A stretch of 64,000 nt of DNA, from assembly GCF_022919175.1 (NCBI RefSeq), contig NZ_CP095043.1, positions 1,674,001-1,738,000 of the forward strand, written 5' to 3'. This DNA comes from Leucobacter rhizosphaerae. GTDB taxonomy: Bacteria > Actinomycetota > Actinomycetes > Actinomycetales > Microbacteriaceae. How positions within the stretch are numbered: the stretch's first letter is position 1; each line of letters opens with the position of its first letter. The notes beneath the pieces are model-generated. The model did no database searches. It saw only the letters and a program-made list of their open reading frames with translations, and was not told the origin of the DNA. The translations under genes were made by a program, and so were the position numbers. Positions 33,847 to 40,789 of the stretch are shown piece by piece.

Positions 33847-35045
33847 GTGGTGATCCTCTGCTCTGAAGTCGGATAGGGGTGAGGGGTCGTCTGCGGATCC
33901 GGGATCGTGCGGCCCCGCGCCCGGGCGGCATCGATCGCCGTCCACGCGAGCGCGGTCGCGCCATCGCGCAGCGCCTGTTCCGCGACCGGTCCGACGCAGG
34001 CGTCGGCGAACGCCGGCTGATGGTTGCTCGCGTCGCCACCGACCCCGATGTACGGGTGGATCGCGGGCACGAGCTGCGACACGTTGCCCATGTCGGTCGA
34101 CGCACGATTCATGGTCGCGGCGGCGGGGTCGACGTCGAAGTTTCGGCCGAGGGCGCGCGCGTTCTGCCGGTACCACTCCAGCGCGTCCTCGTCGGTGCGC
34201 ATCTCGGCGTAGCGCTCGCTCTCGGGCTCGATGGTGAGCGTGGCCCCGGTCGCGAGCGCACCGGCCTCGAAGCACCGGCGCACCCGCTCCTCGAGTGCGA
34301 GCAGCTGCTCCGTGGTCTCGGCGCGCACGTACCAGCGGCCTTCAGTGCGCTCCGGGATCGCGTTGGGCGCTTCACCGCCGCGCGTCTGCACGCCGTGCAC
34401 GCGCACGCCCGCCGGGAGCTGCTGCCGCAGGAGCCCGAGCGCCACCTGGGCGATGACGAACGCGTCGTTCGCGTTCACCCCGCGCTCCGGGTAGGCGGCG
34501 GCGTGCGCGGCGCGGCCCTCGTACTGCACGTGCCAGTGCGCGACCGCGAACGGGCGGGCCTCCGCCACGTCGACGGGAGCGGGGTGCGCCATGAGGGCGA
34601 GGTCGAGGTTCTGAAACGCCCCGCGGTTCAGGAGCTCGATCTTCCCGCCGCCGCCCTCCTCGGCGGGCGTGCCGATCACCTCGACCGCGATCCCGAGGTC
34701 ACCGGCCACCCGCGCGAGCCCGATCGCGGCCCCCACGGACATCGCCGAGATGAGGTTGTGGCCGCACGCGTGGCCGAGCCCGGGCAGCGCGTCGTACTCC
34801 GCGAGCAGCCCCACGGTGAACCGGTCGGGTGGGCCGAGCGTGGCGCGGAACGCGGTCTTGAGCCCCAGGTACGGCTGCTCCAGCGCGAACCCGTGGTCGG
34901 CGAGCGCCGCGGCGACGGCGGCCGACGAGCGGTGCTCGTTCCAGCCGGTCTCGGGATCGCCGTGGAGGCGATTCGAGAGGGCGATGAGCTCGGGCGCGGC
35001 GGCCGACACCGCGTCGCCGACCGCGAGCTTGACGGGGTCACTCAT
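33843..35045 (-). CDS. M20-family amidohydrolase (AbgB/IAA-amino acid hydrolase type)
   Basis: Metal-dependent amidohydrolase of 400 aa that would cleave an N-acyl or N-carbamoyl amide. LLAEYDALPGLGHACGHNLISAM holds the metal ligands, and VIGTPAEEGGGGK the catalytic Glu pair. The dimerisation domain with AVAHWHVQYEGRAAHAAAYPERGVNANDA follows. The pattern is closest to p-aminobenzoyl-glutamate hydrolase subunit B and related M20D enzymes. It overlaps DUF1028 and ALDH genes at its two ends. Together with RidA, this suggests stepwise hydrolysis of an N-containing compound. Confidence 0.88.
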   Translation of the reverse strand: MSDPVKLAVGDAVSAAAPELIALSNRLHGDPETGWNEHRSSAAVAAALADHGFALEQPYLGLKTAFRATLGPPDRFTVGLLAEYDALPGLGHACGHNLISAMSVGAAIGLARVAGDLGIAVEVIGTPAEEGGGGKIELLNRGAFQNLDLALMAHPAPVDVAEARPFAVAHWHVQYEGRAAHAAAYPERGVNANDAFVIAQVALGLLRQQLPAGVRVHGVQTRGGEAPNAIPERTEGRWYVRAETTEQLLALEERVRRCFEAGALATGATLTIEPESERYAEMRTDEDALEWYRQNARALGRNFDVDPAAATMNRASTDMGNVSQLVPAIHPYIGVGGDASNHQPAFADACVGPVAEQALRDGATALAWTAIDAARARGRTIPDPQTTPHPYPTSEQRITT

Positions 35046-35718
35046 CGCCCGGCACCCCGTACGATGGCGCCCCGGCGGGGTGCAGCCCCCGACCCACGTA
35101 GTCCGCGCGCTGCGGCAGCCACACGTCGAGGAGGGCGGCCAGCTCCTCGATCGGCTCGGACTCCGCCCAGTCGACCCGCAGGTCCGTGACCCGCCAGCCG
35201 GCGCTGCCGACCACGGCGATCCCGGCGGAGTGCACGGGGCCGGCCTCGCCACCCGCCGCGACGGCCGCGCGCAGGGCCGCGATGAGGCGCTGCTCGATCC
35301 CGCCCTCGGCCGTGAGCGCCGTGTCCACGAGCGCGTCGAGCACCTCGAGGCTCACGAGCATGTTGCCGCCGGCCACCGCGTTCGGTCGCGCGGTGGCGCC
35401 GAAGATGCCGAGCGCGTGGTCGCCGGAGTGCACCGCCGAGGCCCCTGAGCCGTCGAGCACCAGAAGCTGCCGGTACGCCAGGTCCGCGGCGTCCGCGGAT
35501 CCCACGACGCCACGCAGCGCCTCGTCCGCCGACGCCCCGCGTCGCAGCGCATCGAGGAGCTGCACCCCGAGCCGGGGATCCGTGACGTTCTGGGAGTGCG
35601 CGCCACCCGCGCCGTCCGCGAGGTTCACGCAGCGCGCAGCGACGGCCGGAGACGACGACGCGATTGCGGAGCCGAACTCCCCGGTGCCGGGATCCCGGAG
35701 CAGCAGCGAGAAGGTCAT
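35038..35718 (-). CDS. DUF1028-family protein (putative Ntn-hydrolase fold)
   Basis: Protein of 226 aa belonging to DUF1028 (MTFSLLLRDPGTGEFGSAIASSSPAVAARC, then GAGGAHSQNVTDPRLG). The family is assigned to the Ntn-hydrolase superfamily by fold, but no activity is established. A Ser/Thr a few residues from the N-terminus could act after maturation, which is inference. It starts inside the ridA stop (ATGA) and ends inside the M20 gene start region, so it is tightly coupled to both. The context suggests hydrolysis of an amide in the same pathway. Confidence 0.85.
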   Translation of the reverse strand: MTFSLLLRDPGTGEFGSAIASSSPAVAARCVNLADGAGGAHSQNVTDPRLGVQLLDALRRGASADEALRGVVGSADAADLAYRQLLVLDGSGASAVHSGDHALGIFGATARPNAVAGGNMLVSLEVLDALVDTALTAEGGIEQRLIAALRAAVAAGGEAGPVHSAGIAVVGSAGWRVTDLRVDWAESEPIEELAALLDVWLPQRADYVGRGLHPAGAPSYGVPGDE

Positions 35719-36146
35719 GCGCCCGCCGCCTCGCTCAGCACGGCCGTCGCATCGATCTCCACGAGCCACTCGGGCCGGGCGAGCGCCTGCACCACGATGC
35801 CCGTCGAGACGGGGTACACCCCGCGCAGCCAGCGCCCCACGACCCGGTAGACGTCCTCGCGGTACCGCGGATCGATGATGTAGATCGTCACCTTGACGAT
35901 GTCCTCGAGACGACTGCCGGCCTCCTCGAGCAGCATGCGGATGTTCGACATCGCCTGCTCCGTCTGCGCCACGACGTCGCCGATGCCGACGGACTCCCGA
36001 GTCTCGAGATCCTGCCCGATCTGGCCGCGGAGATACACGACACCACCCGCGACGACCGCCTGGCAGAGGTCGTTGTCCAGGTTCTGCTCGGGATACGTCT
36101 CCCGGGTGTTGAACTTCCTCAGCCGCACGTGCGTCGTTTCCGCCAC
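35715..36146 (-). CDS. RidA-family enamine/imine deaminase
   Basis: Small protein of 143 aa of the RidA/YjgF/RutC superfamily, which hydrolyses reactive enamines or imines. VVYLRGQIGQDLETRESVG and DIVKVTIYIIDPRYREDVYRVVGRWL give the trimeric barrel core, and ALARPEWLVEIDATA carries the conserved Arg and the C-terminal Glu-containing strand. It is first in the ridA-DUF1028-M20-ALDH operon. The GTG start has GAGGAGGA just upstream. It is divergent from the LysR regulator across two operator sites. Confidence 0.9.
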   Translation of the reverse strand: MAETTHVRLRKFNTRETYPEQNLDNDLCQAVVAGGVVYLRGQIGQDLETRESVGIGDVVAQTEQAMSNIRMLLEEAGSRLEDIVKVTIYIIDPRYREDVYRVVGRWLRGVYPVSTGIVVQALARPEWLVEIDATAVLSEAAGA

Positions 36147-36214
36147 GGTGTCCTCCTCGTCGAGCGGTGACAGCCGCTGCCACCCATGCCTCCATTGTTG
36201 AGAGGGCCTGCAGC

Positions 36215-36261
36215 ATCTGTAAAATAGGCAAAAGTTAGCGGTACAATCTGCAAAACAGATT
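36215..36261. promoter_or_regulatory. LysR-type operator pair between ridA and lysR
   Basis: A perfect palindrome AATCTG-CAAAA-CAGATT (36245-36261) is followed in the ridA direction by 19 bp and the -10 TATTTT (36226-36221), which is embedded in TATTTTACAGAT. This fits the regulatory-site plus activation-site layout of LysR-type regulators. It probably serves both ridA activation and lysR autorepression. Confidence 0.75.
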
Positions 36262-36301
36262 CCGGATCGAACCGGGATCGGCCGACGCGAGGAGTCCCGA
36301 C

Positions 36302-37240
36302 GTGGTGCAGCGCTTCCCCATCACCCTCACCCAGCTCGTCTACTTCAGCGAGTGCGCCAAGACGCTCAACATGACCGCCGCTAGCCAGGAGCTGCACGTC
36401 GCCCAGTCGGCCGTCTCCACGGCCATCACCCAGCTGGAGCGGTCGCTCGGCGCGGCGCTCTTCATCCGTCAGCACTCCAAGGGACTCGTCCTCACTCCGT
36501 CCGGCGAACGGCTGCTCGGGGACACGCAGCGGCTCTTCGGCTCGCTCACCTCCACCATCGAGGGGATGCGCGCCGACCAGCACGAGGTCAGCGGAACCAT
36601 CACCGTGGCGTGCTTCAGCACCCTCGCGCCGTTCCTGATCCCCGAACTGCTCGGTCGTCTCCGACGCGCGCACCCCGCGCTCACCGTCGAGGTGCTGGAG
36701 GGCGACTACGACGAGAATCTGGCGGCGCTGCGCGGGGGTCGAGCCGACCTGGCGGTGAGCTACAACCTCACCGAGGTGGACGGCATCTCCCGCGAGATCG
36801 TCCGAGAGGCCAGGCCTCACGTGATCCTGCACACCGACCACCCGCTCGCACGCCGTCAGAAGCTGGCGCTCGCCGAGCTCGCCGACGACCCCTTCGTGCT
36901 GCTCGACATGCCGAGCAGCAGCGACTACTTCCTCAGCATGCTCGTGGGCGCGGGAGTGACCCCCCGGCTCAAGTACCGGAGCTCGAGCTATGAAACCGTG
37001 CGCTCGATGGTCGCGACGGGCCTCGGATTCTCGATCCTCAACCAGCGGCCGCGGATCTCCGAAACCTATACCGGGGCGAGCACCGCGATCGTCGAGATCT
37101 CCGACGACGTGCCGAGCCTCGAGATCGCCGTCTCCTCGCTCACCCAGATCCACCCCTCCGCCAGGGCGCGGGCGGTGGCCGAGGTAGTACGGGACCTCGT
37201 CCGGGAGCCGCGCGGTACCCGCGCATCATCTACAAAATAG
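36302..37240 (+). CDS. LysR-type transcriptional regulator of the catabolic regulon
   Basis: LysR-family regulator of 312 aa. Residues 5-65 form the winged helix-turn-helix (ITLTQLVYFSECAKTLNMTAASQELHVAQSAVSTAITQLERSLGAALF), followed by a linker helix and a periplasmic-binding-protein-like effector domain from about residue 92. The GTG start has GAGGAG at 7 nt. It is divergent from ridA. A palindrome of the same sequence family overlaps its own stop codon (37228-37242) and precedes the flavin monooxygenase, so the protein probably controls transcripts on both sides. Confidence 0.9.
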   Translation: MVQRFPITLTQLVYFSECAKTLNMTAASQELHVAQSAVSTAITQLERSLGAALFIRQHSKGLVLTPSGERLLGDTQRLFGSLTSTIEGMRADQHEVSGTITVACFSTLAPFLIPELLGRLRRAHPALTVEVLEGDYDENLAALRGGRADLAVSYNLTEVDGISREIVREARPHVILHTDHPLARRQKLALAELADDPFVLLDMPSSSDYFLSMLVGAGVTPRLKYRSSSYETVRSMVATGLGFSILNQRPRISETYTGASTAIVEISDDVPSLEIAVSSLTQIHPSARARAVAEVVRDLVREPRGTRASSTK

Positions 37241-37267
37241 ATTCAAAAAGCCACTTACCTCTATTGG
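37228..37267 (+). promoter_or_regulatory. LysR-type operator and promoter of the flavin monooxygenase gene
   Basis: The palindrome ATCTA-CAAAA-TAGAT (37228-37242) lies 19 bp before TATTGG (37262-37267), which is followed by CCAGATGC. This mirrors ridA's palindrome, 19-bp gap and TATTTTACAGATGC. The regulator's own TAG stop is inside the palindrome. Confidence 0.65.
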
Positions 37268-37402
37268 CCAGATGCACCTGCGGTGCGCTTTGCTGGGGAC
37301 CAGTCGGGGCGGACGGAACGTCTGCGCCCCGAACCGGCCCCGATCGCAGCGTGCGTCTCGAGGTCGGATCAGATCGCAGATCGATTCGAGCGGAGTGGAA
37401 GT

Positions 37403-38710
37403 ATGTCGAGCCAAGAGGCAGAGGTCACCGAGGTCCTCGTCGTCGGTGCGGGTCAGGCCGGGGTCGCGATGAGCGAGCATCTCACCGGTCGCGGGATCCC
37501 GCACATCGTGCTGGAACGGGACCGGATCGCCGAGCGCTGGCGCTCGGAGCGCTGGGACTCGCTCGTCGCGAATGGGCCGGTGTGGCACGACCGCTTCCCC
37601 GGCATGGAGTTCGACGGCCTCGATCAGGACGCTTTCGCCCCGAAGGACCGCGTGGCGGAGTACTTCCAGCGCTACGCGGAGCGGTTCGACGCCCCCGTGC
37701 GCTGCGGGGTCGCGGTCGAGCGGGTGCGGAAGGCGGAGGGGGCGCCGGGCTTCGACGTCGACACCAGCGCCGGCCCAATTCGGGCGCGATACGTCGTAGC
37801 GGCGACGGGGGCCTTCCAGGTGCCCGCGATCCCGCCGGTGGTGCCGGCCGACGCCGGGCTCCACCAGATCCACTCGAGCGCCTACCGCAATCCCGGGCAG
37901 TTGCCCGCGGGCGGCGTGCTCGTGGTCGGGGCCGGTTCCTCGGGCGTGCAGATCGCCGACGAGCTCCGTCGCTCCGGGCGCGACGTCACCCTCGCCGTGG
38001 GCCCGCACGACCGCCCGCCGCAGCGGTATCGAGGCCGCAACTTCGTCTGGTGGCTCGGCGTGCTGGGCCTCTGGGAGGCGTCCGCGCCGCCGGAGGGCGC
38101 CGAGCACGTCACGATCGCCGTGAGCGGAGCGAACGGCGGGCGGACCATCGACTTCCGCGACCTCGACGCGAGTGGGATCCGTCTGGTCGGGCGCGCGAAC
38201 TCGTACAGCGACGGAGTGCTCCACTTCGGCGACGACCTCGCCCGCAACATCCGCCTCGGCGACGAGAACTACCTTTCGCTCCTGCGCGCGGCCGACGCCT
38301 ACATCGAGCGCAACGGCCTCGACTTCCCGGCCGAACCGGAGGCGCACCGCCTCGGACCGGACCCGGCGAGTGTCACGTCGCCGACCCTCGAGCTGGACCT
38401 CGCGGCCGCGGGCATCACCTCGATCGTGTGGGCGACCGGGTTCACCGTCGACTACGGCTGGCTCCAGGTCGACGCACTCGATGCGCAGGGCCGACCGGTG
38501 CAGCAGCGCGGGGTCTCACCGGAGCCGGGGATCTACTTCCTCGGGCTGCCCTGGCAGTCGCGGCGCGGATCCTCGTTCATCTGGGGCGTCTGGCACGACG
38601 CCCAGTACCTCGCCGATCAGATCGAGATCCAGCGCGGCTATCTGCGGTACCAGCCGGAGCCGGTGACGGCCGCTGCCGCGGATCCCGTCGGCGCCACAGC
38701 CGCCGCGTAA
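37403..38710 (+). CDS. Flavin-containing monooxygenase-like NAD(P)/FAD oxidoreductase
   Basis: Flavoprotein of 435 aa with two dinucleotide folds: VVGAGQAGVAMSEHLT (FAD, residue 14) and VVGAGSSGVQIADELRRSG (NADPH, about residue 180). SIVWATGFTVDYGWLQ near residue 345 is the conserved ATG-containing segment. This is the arrangement of group B monooxygenases (N-hydroxylation, S-oxidation or Baeyer-Villiger). The ATG at 37403 is chosen for its position before the FAD fold and GGAG-containing leader. It belongs to the LysR regulon by its upstream palindrome and may carry out the first oxidation of the imported compound. Confidence 0.85.
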   Translation: MSSQEAEVTEVLVVGAGQAGVAMSEHLTGRGIPHIVLERDRIAERWRSERWDSLVANGPVWHDRFPGMEFDGLDQDAFAPKDRVAEYFQRYAERFDAPVRCGVAVERVRKAEGAPGFDVDTSAGPIRARYVVAATGAFQVPAIPPVVPADAGLHQIHSSAYRNPGQLPAGGVLVVGAGSSGVQIADELRRSGRDVTLAVGPHDRPPQRYRGRNFVWWLGVLGLWEASAPPEGAEHVTIAVSGANGGRTIDFRDLDASGIRLVGRANSYSDGVLHFGDDLARNIRLGDENYLSLLRAADAYIERNGLDFPAEPEAHRLGPDPASVTSPTLELDLAAAGITSIVWATGFTVDYGWLQVDALDAQGRPVQQRGVSPEPGIYFLGLPWQSRRGSSFIWGVWHDAQYLADQIEIQRGYLRYQPEPVTAAAADPVGATAAA

Positions 38711-38744
38711 CAGGGGCTCGCTCACCGAACGGAGCTCGGGCTCG

Positions 38745-39050
38745 CTACTCGATCTCGAAGTCGACGCAGGCGCGCGACACCGCGTGCTGCTTCACCACGG
38801 CGCCGGCCGCGACGTGCTCGGGGTGGACCGCGTACCCCGCGAGCGCGGCCGCGTCGTCGTGCTCGCTGACGAGGGTCAGATCCCAGTTGTCGTCGTGGTT
38901 CAGGGTGTTGCGGCGCACCTCGAGGGAGCGGAGACCCGGGATCCGGCCGACGAGCGGCTGCAGCGCCGCGATGATCTCGGACGCCTGGGCGTCGCGGTCG
39001 GCGACGGCCTCTCCGCTGAGCTTCCAGGTGACGATGTGTCGAACGGTCAT
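38745..39050 (-). CDS. Dabb-family stress-responsive A/B barrel protein
   Basis: Protein of 101 aa with the dimeric alpha-beta barrel pattern: MTVRHIVTWKL at the start, SLEVRRNTLNHDDNWDLTLVSEHDDAAALAGYAVHPEHVAAG in the second half. Members are small stress-responsive or polyketide-cyclase-like proteins; the function here is not known. Its ATG overlaps the stop of the glutaredoxin-like gene (ATGA), so the two form a coupled pair. It converges on the monooxygenase gene 35 bp away. Confidence 0.85.
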   Translation of the reverse strand: MTVRHIVTWKLSGEAVADRDAQASEIIAALQPLVGRIPGLRSLEVRRNTLNHDDNWDLTLVSEHDDAAALAGYAVHPEHVAAGAVVKQHAVSRACVDFEIE

Positions 39051-39343
39051 GGGCGCTTCCTCACTCCGAATGTCGGTCTCGTGGCAGCGCGCTCGATCGC
39101 GCGCTCGAGTTTGCCGGCGTCGACGCGCCAGATGGCGTGCCGCCTGCCGTTGATCTGCACGACCGGGATCTCCTCGGAGTGCCGGCGCGCCAGCGCGGGA
39201 TCCTCGAGGATGTTGAGCTCGCGGAGCTCGGTGTCGATGCCGCGCAGCGCCAGCGTCTCGCGCACGCTCGAGACGACCTCGCGCGCGTCATCGCAGAGGT
39301 GGCATCCCGGCTTCGAGAGCAGGGTGAGGTGCACGGTGGGCAT
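39047..39343 (-). CDS. Glutaredoxin-like family protein
   Basis: Thioredoxin-fold protein of 98 aa. The redox motif is CHLC in LLSKPGCHLCDDAREVV, and EEIPVVQINGRRHAIWRVD contains the cis-proline. It is of the DUF836/glutaredoxin-like type common in actinobacteria. The ATG at 39343 lies 7 nt after TAGGCT, so it is probably leaderless; the longer upstream frame is not supported. First of a two-gene operon with the Dabb protein. Confidence 0.85.
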   Translation of the reverse strand: MPTVHLTLLSKPGCHLCDDAREVVSSVRETLALRGIDTELRELNILEDPALARRHSEEIPVVQINGRRHAIWRVDAGKLERAIERAATRPTFGVRKRP

Positions 39344-39350
39344 GATCCCC

Positions 39351-39356
39351 AGCCTA
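39351..39356 (-). promoter_or_regulatory. -10 box of the glutaredoxin-like gene
   Basis: TAGGCT on the minus strand, 7 nt before the ATG at 39343; leaderless or one-base leader. Confidence 0.5.
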
Positions 39357-39477
39357 GCCGGGCGAACTCCCACGAGCGCGCAGGGCGGAGCAGCAGGGAG
39401 CGCACCCACCCGGGCGCGCACGCGCCCGTCTGCGCACGCAAGAAAGGCACCGAACGAATCGTTCAGTGCCTCATCGA

Positions 39478-39500
39478 CGACGCCCGGAGGGCGCGCGTCG
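39478..39500 (-). terminator. Displaced terminator of the bS22 gene
   Basis: Imperfect GC-rich hairpin directly beyond the left copy of the 13-bp core. Before insertion of the element it would have stood right after the TAG stop of the bS22 gene now at 43.6 kb. Confidence 0.4.
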
Positions 39501-39501
39501 A

Positions 39502-39514
39502 CTACTTCTTGTTG
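39502..39514. other. attL core
   Basis: CTACTTCTTGTTG, identical to 43638-43650. Confidence 0.7.
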
Positions 39515-39553
39515 TGTCATCCACTAATGGAAGAAAAGGATGTAGGAACATCT

Positions 39554-39571
39554 GTCCGCACACAGTCCGCA
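39554..39571. repeat. Left integrase arm-type sites
   Basis: Two direct GTCCGCA heptamers (39554-39560 and 39565-39571) with an 11-bp period, between the attL core and the integrase remnant. Confidence 0.6.
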
Positions 39572-39575
39572 AGAA

Positions 39576-39953
39576 TTACGCAGATCGAATGTTCGCCTCG
39601 GCAAACAGACCCTGCGCCGCCTTCCGAGTCCGATCCTCCGCGGTCTTCCAGAGATGCCCATAAACATCAAGAGTGATCTGCGCCTTGGAGTGTCCCATGG
39701 CCCGCTGAACGGTCACGACGTCACACCCTGAGTCGATAAGGCCGCTCGCGTAGAAGTGGCGGAGATCGTGAAGCCGGAGATCTTTGAGCTCGAGTTGATC
39801 TCGCAGCCGCCGCCACTGCGGATCCAGATAGGCCCTTCCGGGACCGTCTGGCGATACCGCGAACAGCCACTTAGACGGACCCCTCACGCCCCACTGATCT
39901 ACATGCTCCTGAACCAAATCCAGCAGCCCTTGCGGCACGTACACGTTCGGTGA
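39576..39953 (-). pseudogene. Tyrosine recombinase (phage integrase), C-terminal fragment
   Basis: About 125 residues of the catalytic domain of a phage-type integrase remain. VYVPQGLLDLVQEHV leads to LKDLRLHDLRHFYASGLIDSG (His-x-x-Arg), VQRAMGHSKAQITLDVYGHL (second His and the nucleophile Tyr) and a normal C-terminus. The arm-binding domain, core-binding domain and first catalytic Arg are missing. Homology stops near 39953, where an oppositely oriented tape-measure fragment begins, so a deletion joined the two. It sits next to the left end, the usual place for an integrase. A functional product is not expected. Confidence 0.85.
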
Positions 39954-40276
39954 AGCGCGACACGGTCCTGACTCCGATGCGGAGGGGTGAGGGTGTTCTT
40001 GTTCCCGAGGTGGTTCGCGCTCTGGGTGCCGGGTTCGTCCATCGTCTGAACGCTGCCGGCAACAGCGGGGGCGTGAGCGCGGTGCAGTCTCAGTTCGCTG
40101 GAATGCGCGCAAGCGACTTCAGGTCTGCTCCGCAGCCTCAGATTGTTCTGGTTCGGGAGTCAGGCGGCAACGGCAAGACCGTGAATATGGGCGGTGTGAC
40201 GCTCGCTGCGGCTGCCCCACGTGACCAGTTGCGGGATCTCGAGGACGCCGTTTCTCGTGCGTTGAGAGAAGGCTGA
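39950..40276 (+). pseudogene. Phage tape-measure protein, C-terminal fragment
   Basis: About 108 residues beginning VLTPMRRGEGVLVPEVVRALGAGFVHRLNAAGNSGG, the segment seen near the C-terminus of tape-measure proteins with a peptidase-like domain in actinophages. It is cut at the 5' side by the junction with the integrase fragment. The frame ends at 40276, but another frame continues (ADQKIDASLQQQAQAGRKAGH) to a stop near 40336 with plausible phage-like composition. A second small frameshift near 40265-40275 is therefore likely. It is a relic of tail genes showing that the element derives from a prophage. Confidence 0.65.
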
Positions 40277-40345
40277 TCAGAAGATCGACGCGTCACTCCA
40301 GCAACAGGCCCAGGCCGGACGCAAGGCCGGCCACTAACAAACAAG

Positions 40346-40379
40346 GTGCCCCTTCATGGCTTCGGCTGTGGAGGGGCAC
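40346..40379 (+). terminator. Terminator-like hairpin, copy 1
   Basis: GTGCCCCT and AGGGGCAC pair (8 bp) and are followed by a T-rich tail. It ends the tape-measure remnant. The surrounding segment is repeated at 40724-40795. Confidence 0.7.
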
Positions 40380-40480
40380 TCTTTGTGTTTCTCTGGTCGT
40401 TGTTCAAGGGTCTGAGGCTGCGAATCTCCTCGATCTCTGTGACGATGGAAGTTCATCTGCCATAGCCGCGAGAAGGGATC

Positions 40481-40708
40481 ATGGGAAACGAGTCACGCAA
40501 ACCACGCATGTCCCTGGGGGTGTACTTCACAGGGCTCGCAGTGTTCATGGTGATGGGGATCGCAATGATTCCGCTCGGATTGTCGGGTTCGCTCCCGATA
40601 TATGTGAGCTTCGGGCTACTCGTGGGGGTAATCGTCTGGTCTTGGTATGACCCTCGATACGTTCGGACCTCATTCAGAGACGGTCTTTGGCGCAGACGAG
40701 AACAGTAG
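40481..40708 (+). CDS. Small two-helix membrane protein
   Basis: Protein of 75 aa with two hydrophobic segments (about residues 12-32 and 38-57) and a basic C-terminus (RTSFRDGLWRRREQ). AAGGGA lies just before the ATG. I do not recognise a family. It lies between two copies of a phage-tail-end plus terminator segment and so looks like a morphon inserted in the prophage. A role in superinfection exclusion or as a holin-like protein is possible but not supported. Confidence 0.55.
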   Translation: MGNESRKPRMSLGVYFTGLAVFMVMGIAMIPLGLSGSLPIYVSFGLLVGVIVWSWYDPRYVRTSFRDGLWRRREQ

Positions 40709-40744
40709 CCCCGACAGATCGCCAGGCCGGCCATTAACACACAG

Positions 40745-40778
40745 GTGCCCCTCTTCAGCTACGGCTGCGGAGGGGCAC
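40745..40778. terminator. Terminator-like hairpin, copy 2
   Basis: GTGCCCCTC and GAGGGGCAC pair (9 bp) with a T run after it. It terminates the small membrane protein gene and faces the end of the DUF4041 gene. Confidence 0.75.
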
Positions 40779-40789
40779 TTTTCGTGTTT

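Noticed and set aside
39047..39520. Longer 157-residue start for the glutaredoxin-like protein
   Set aside because: The extension crosses the element boundary and the -10 box; ATG 39343 starts directly at the thioredoxin fold.
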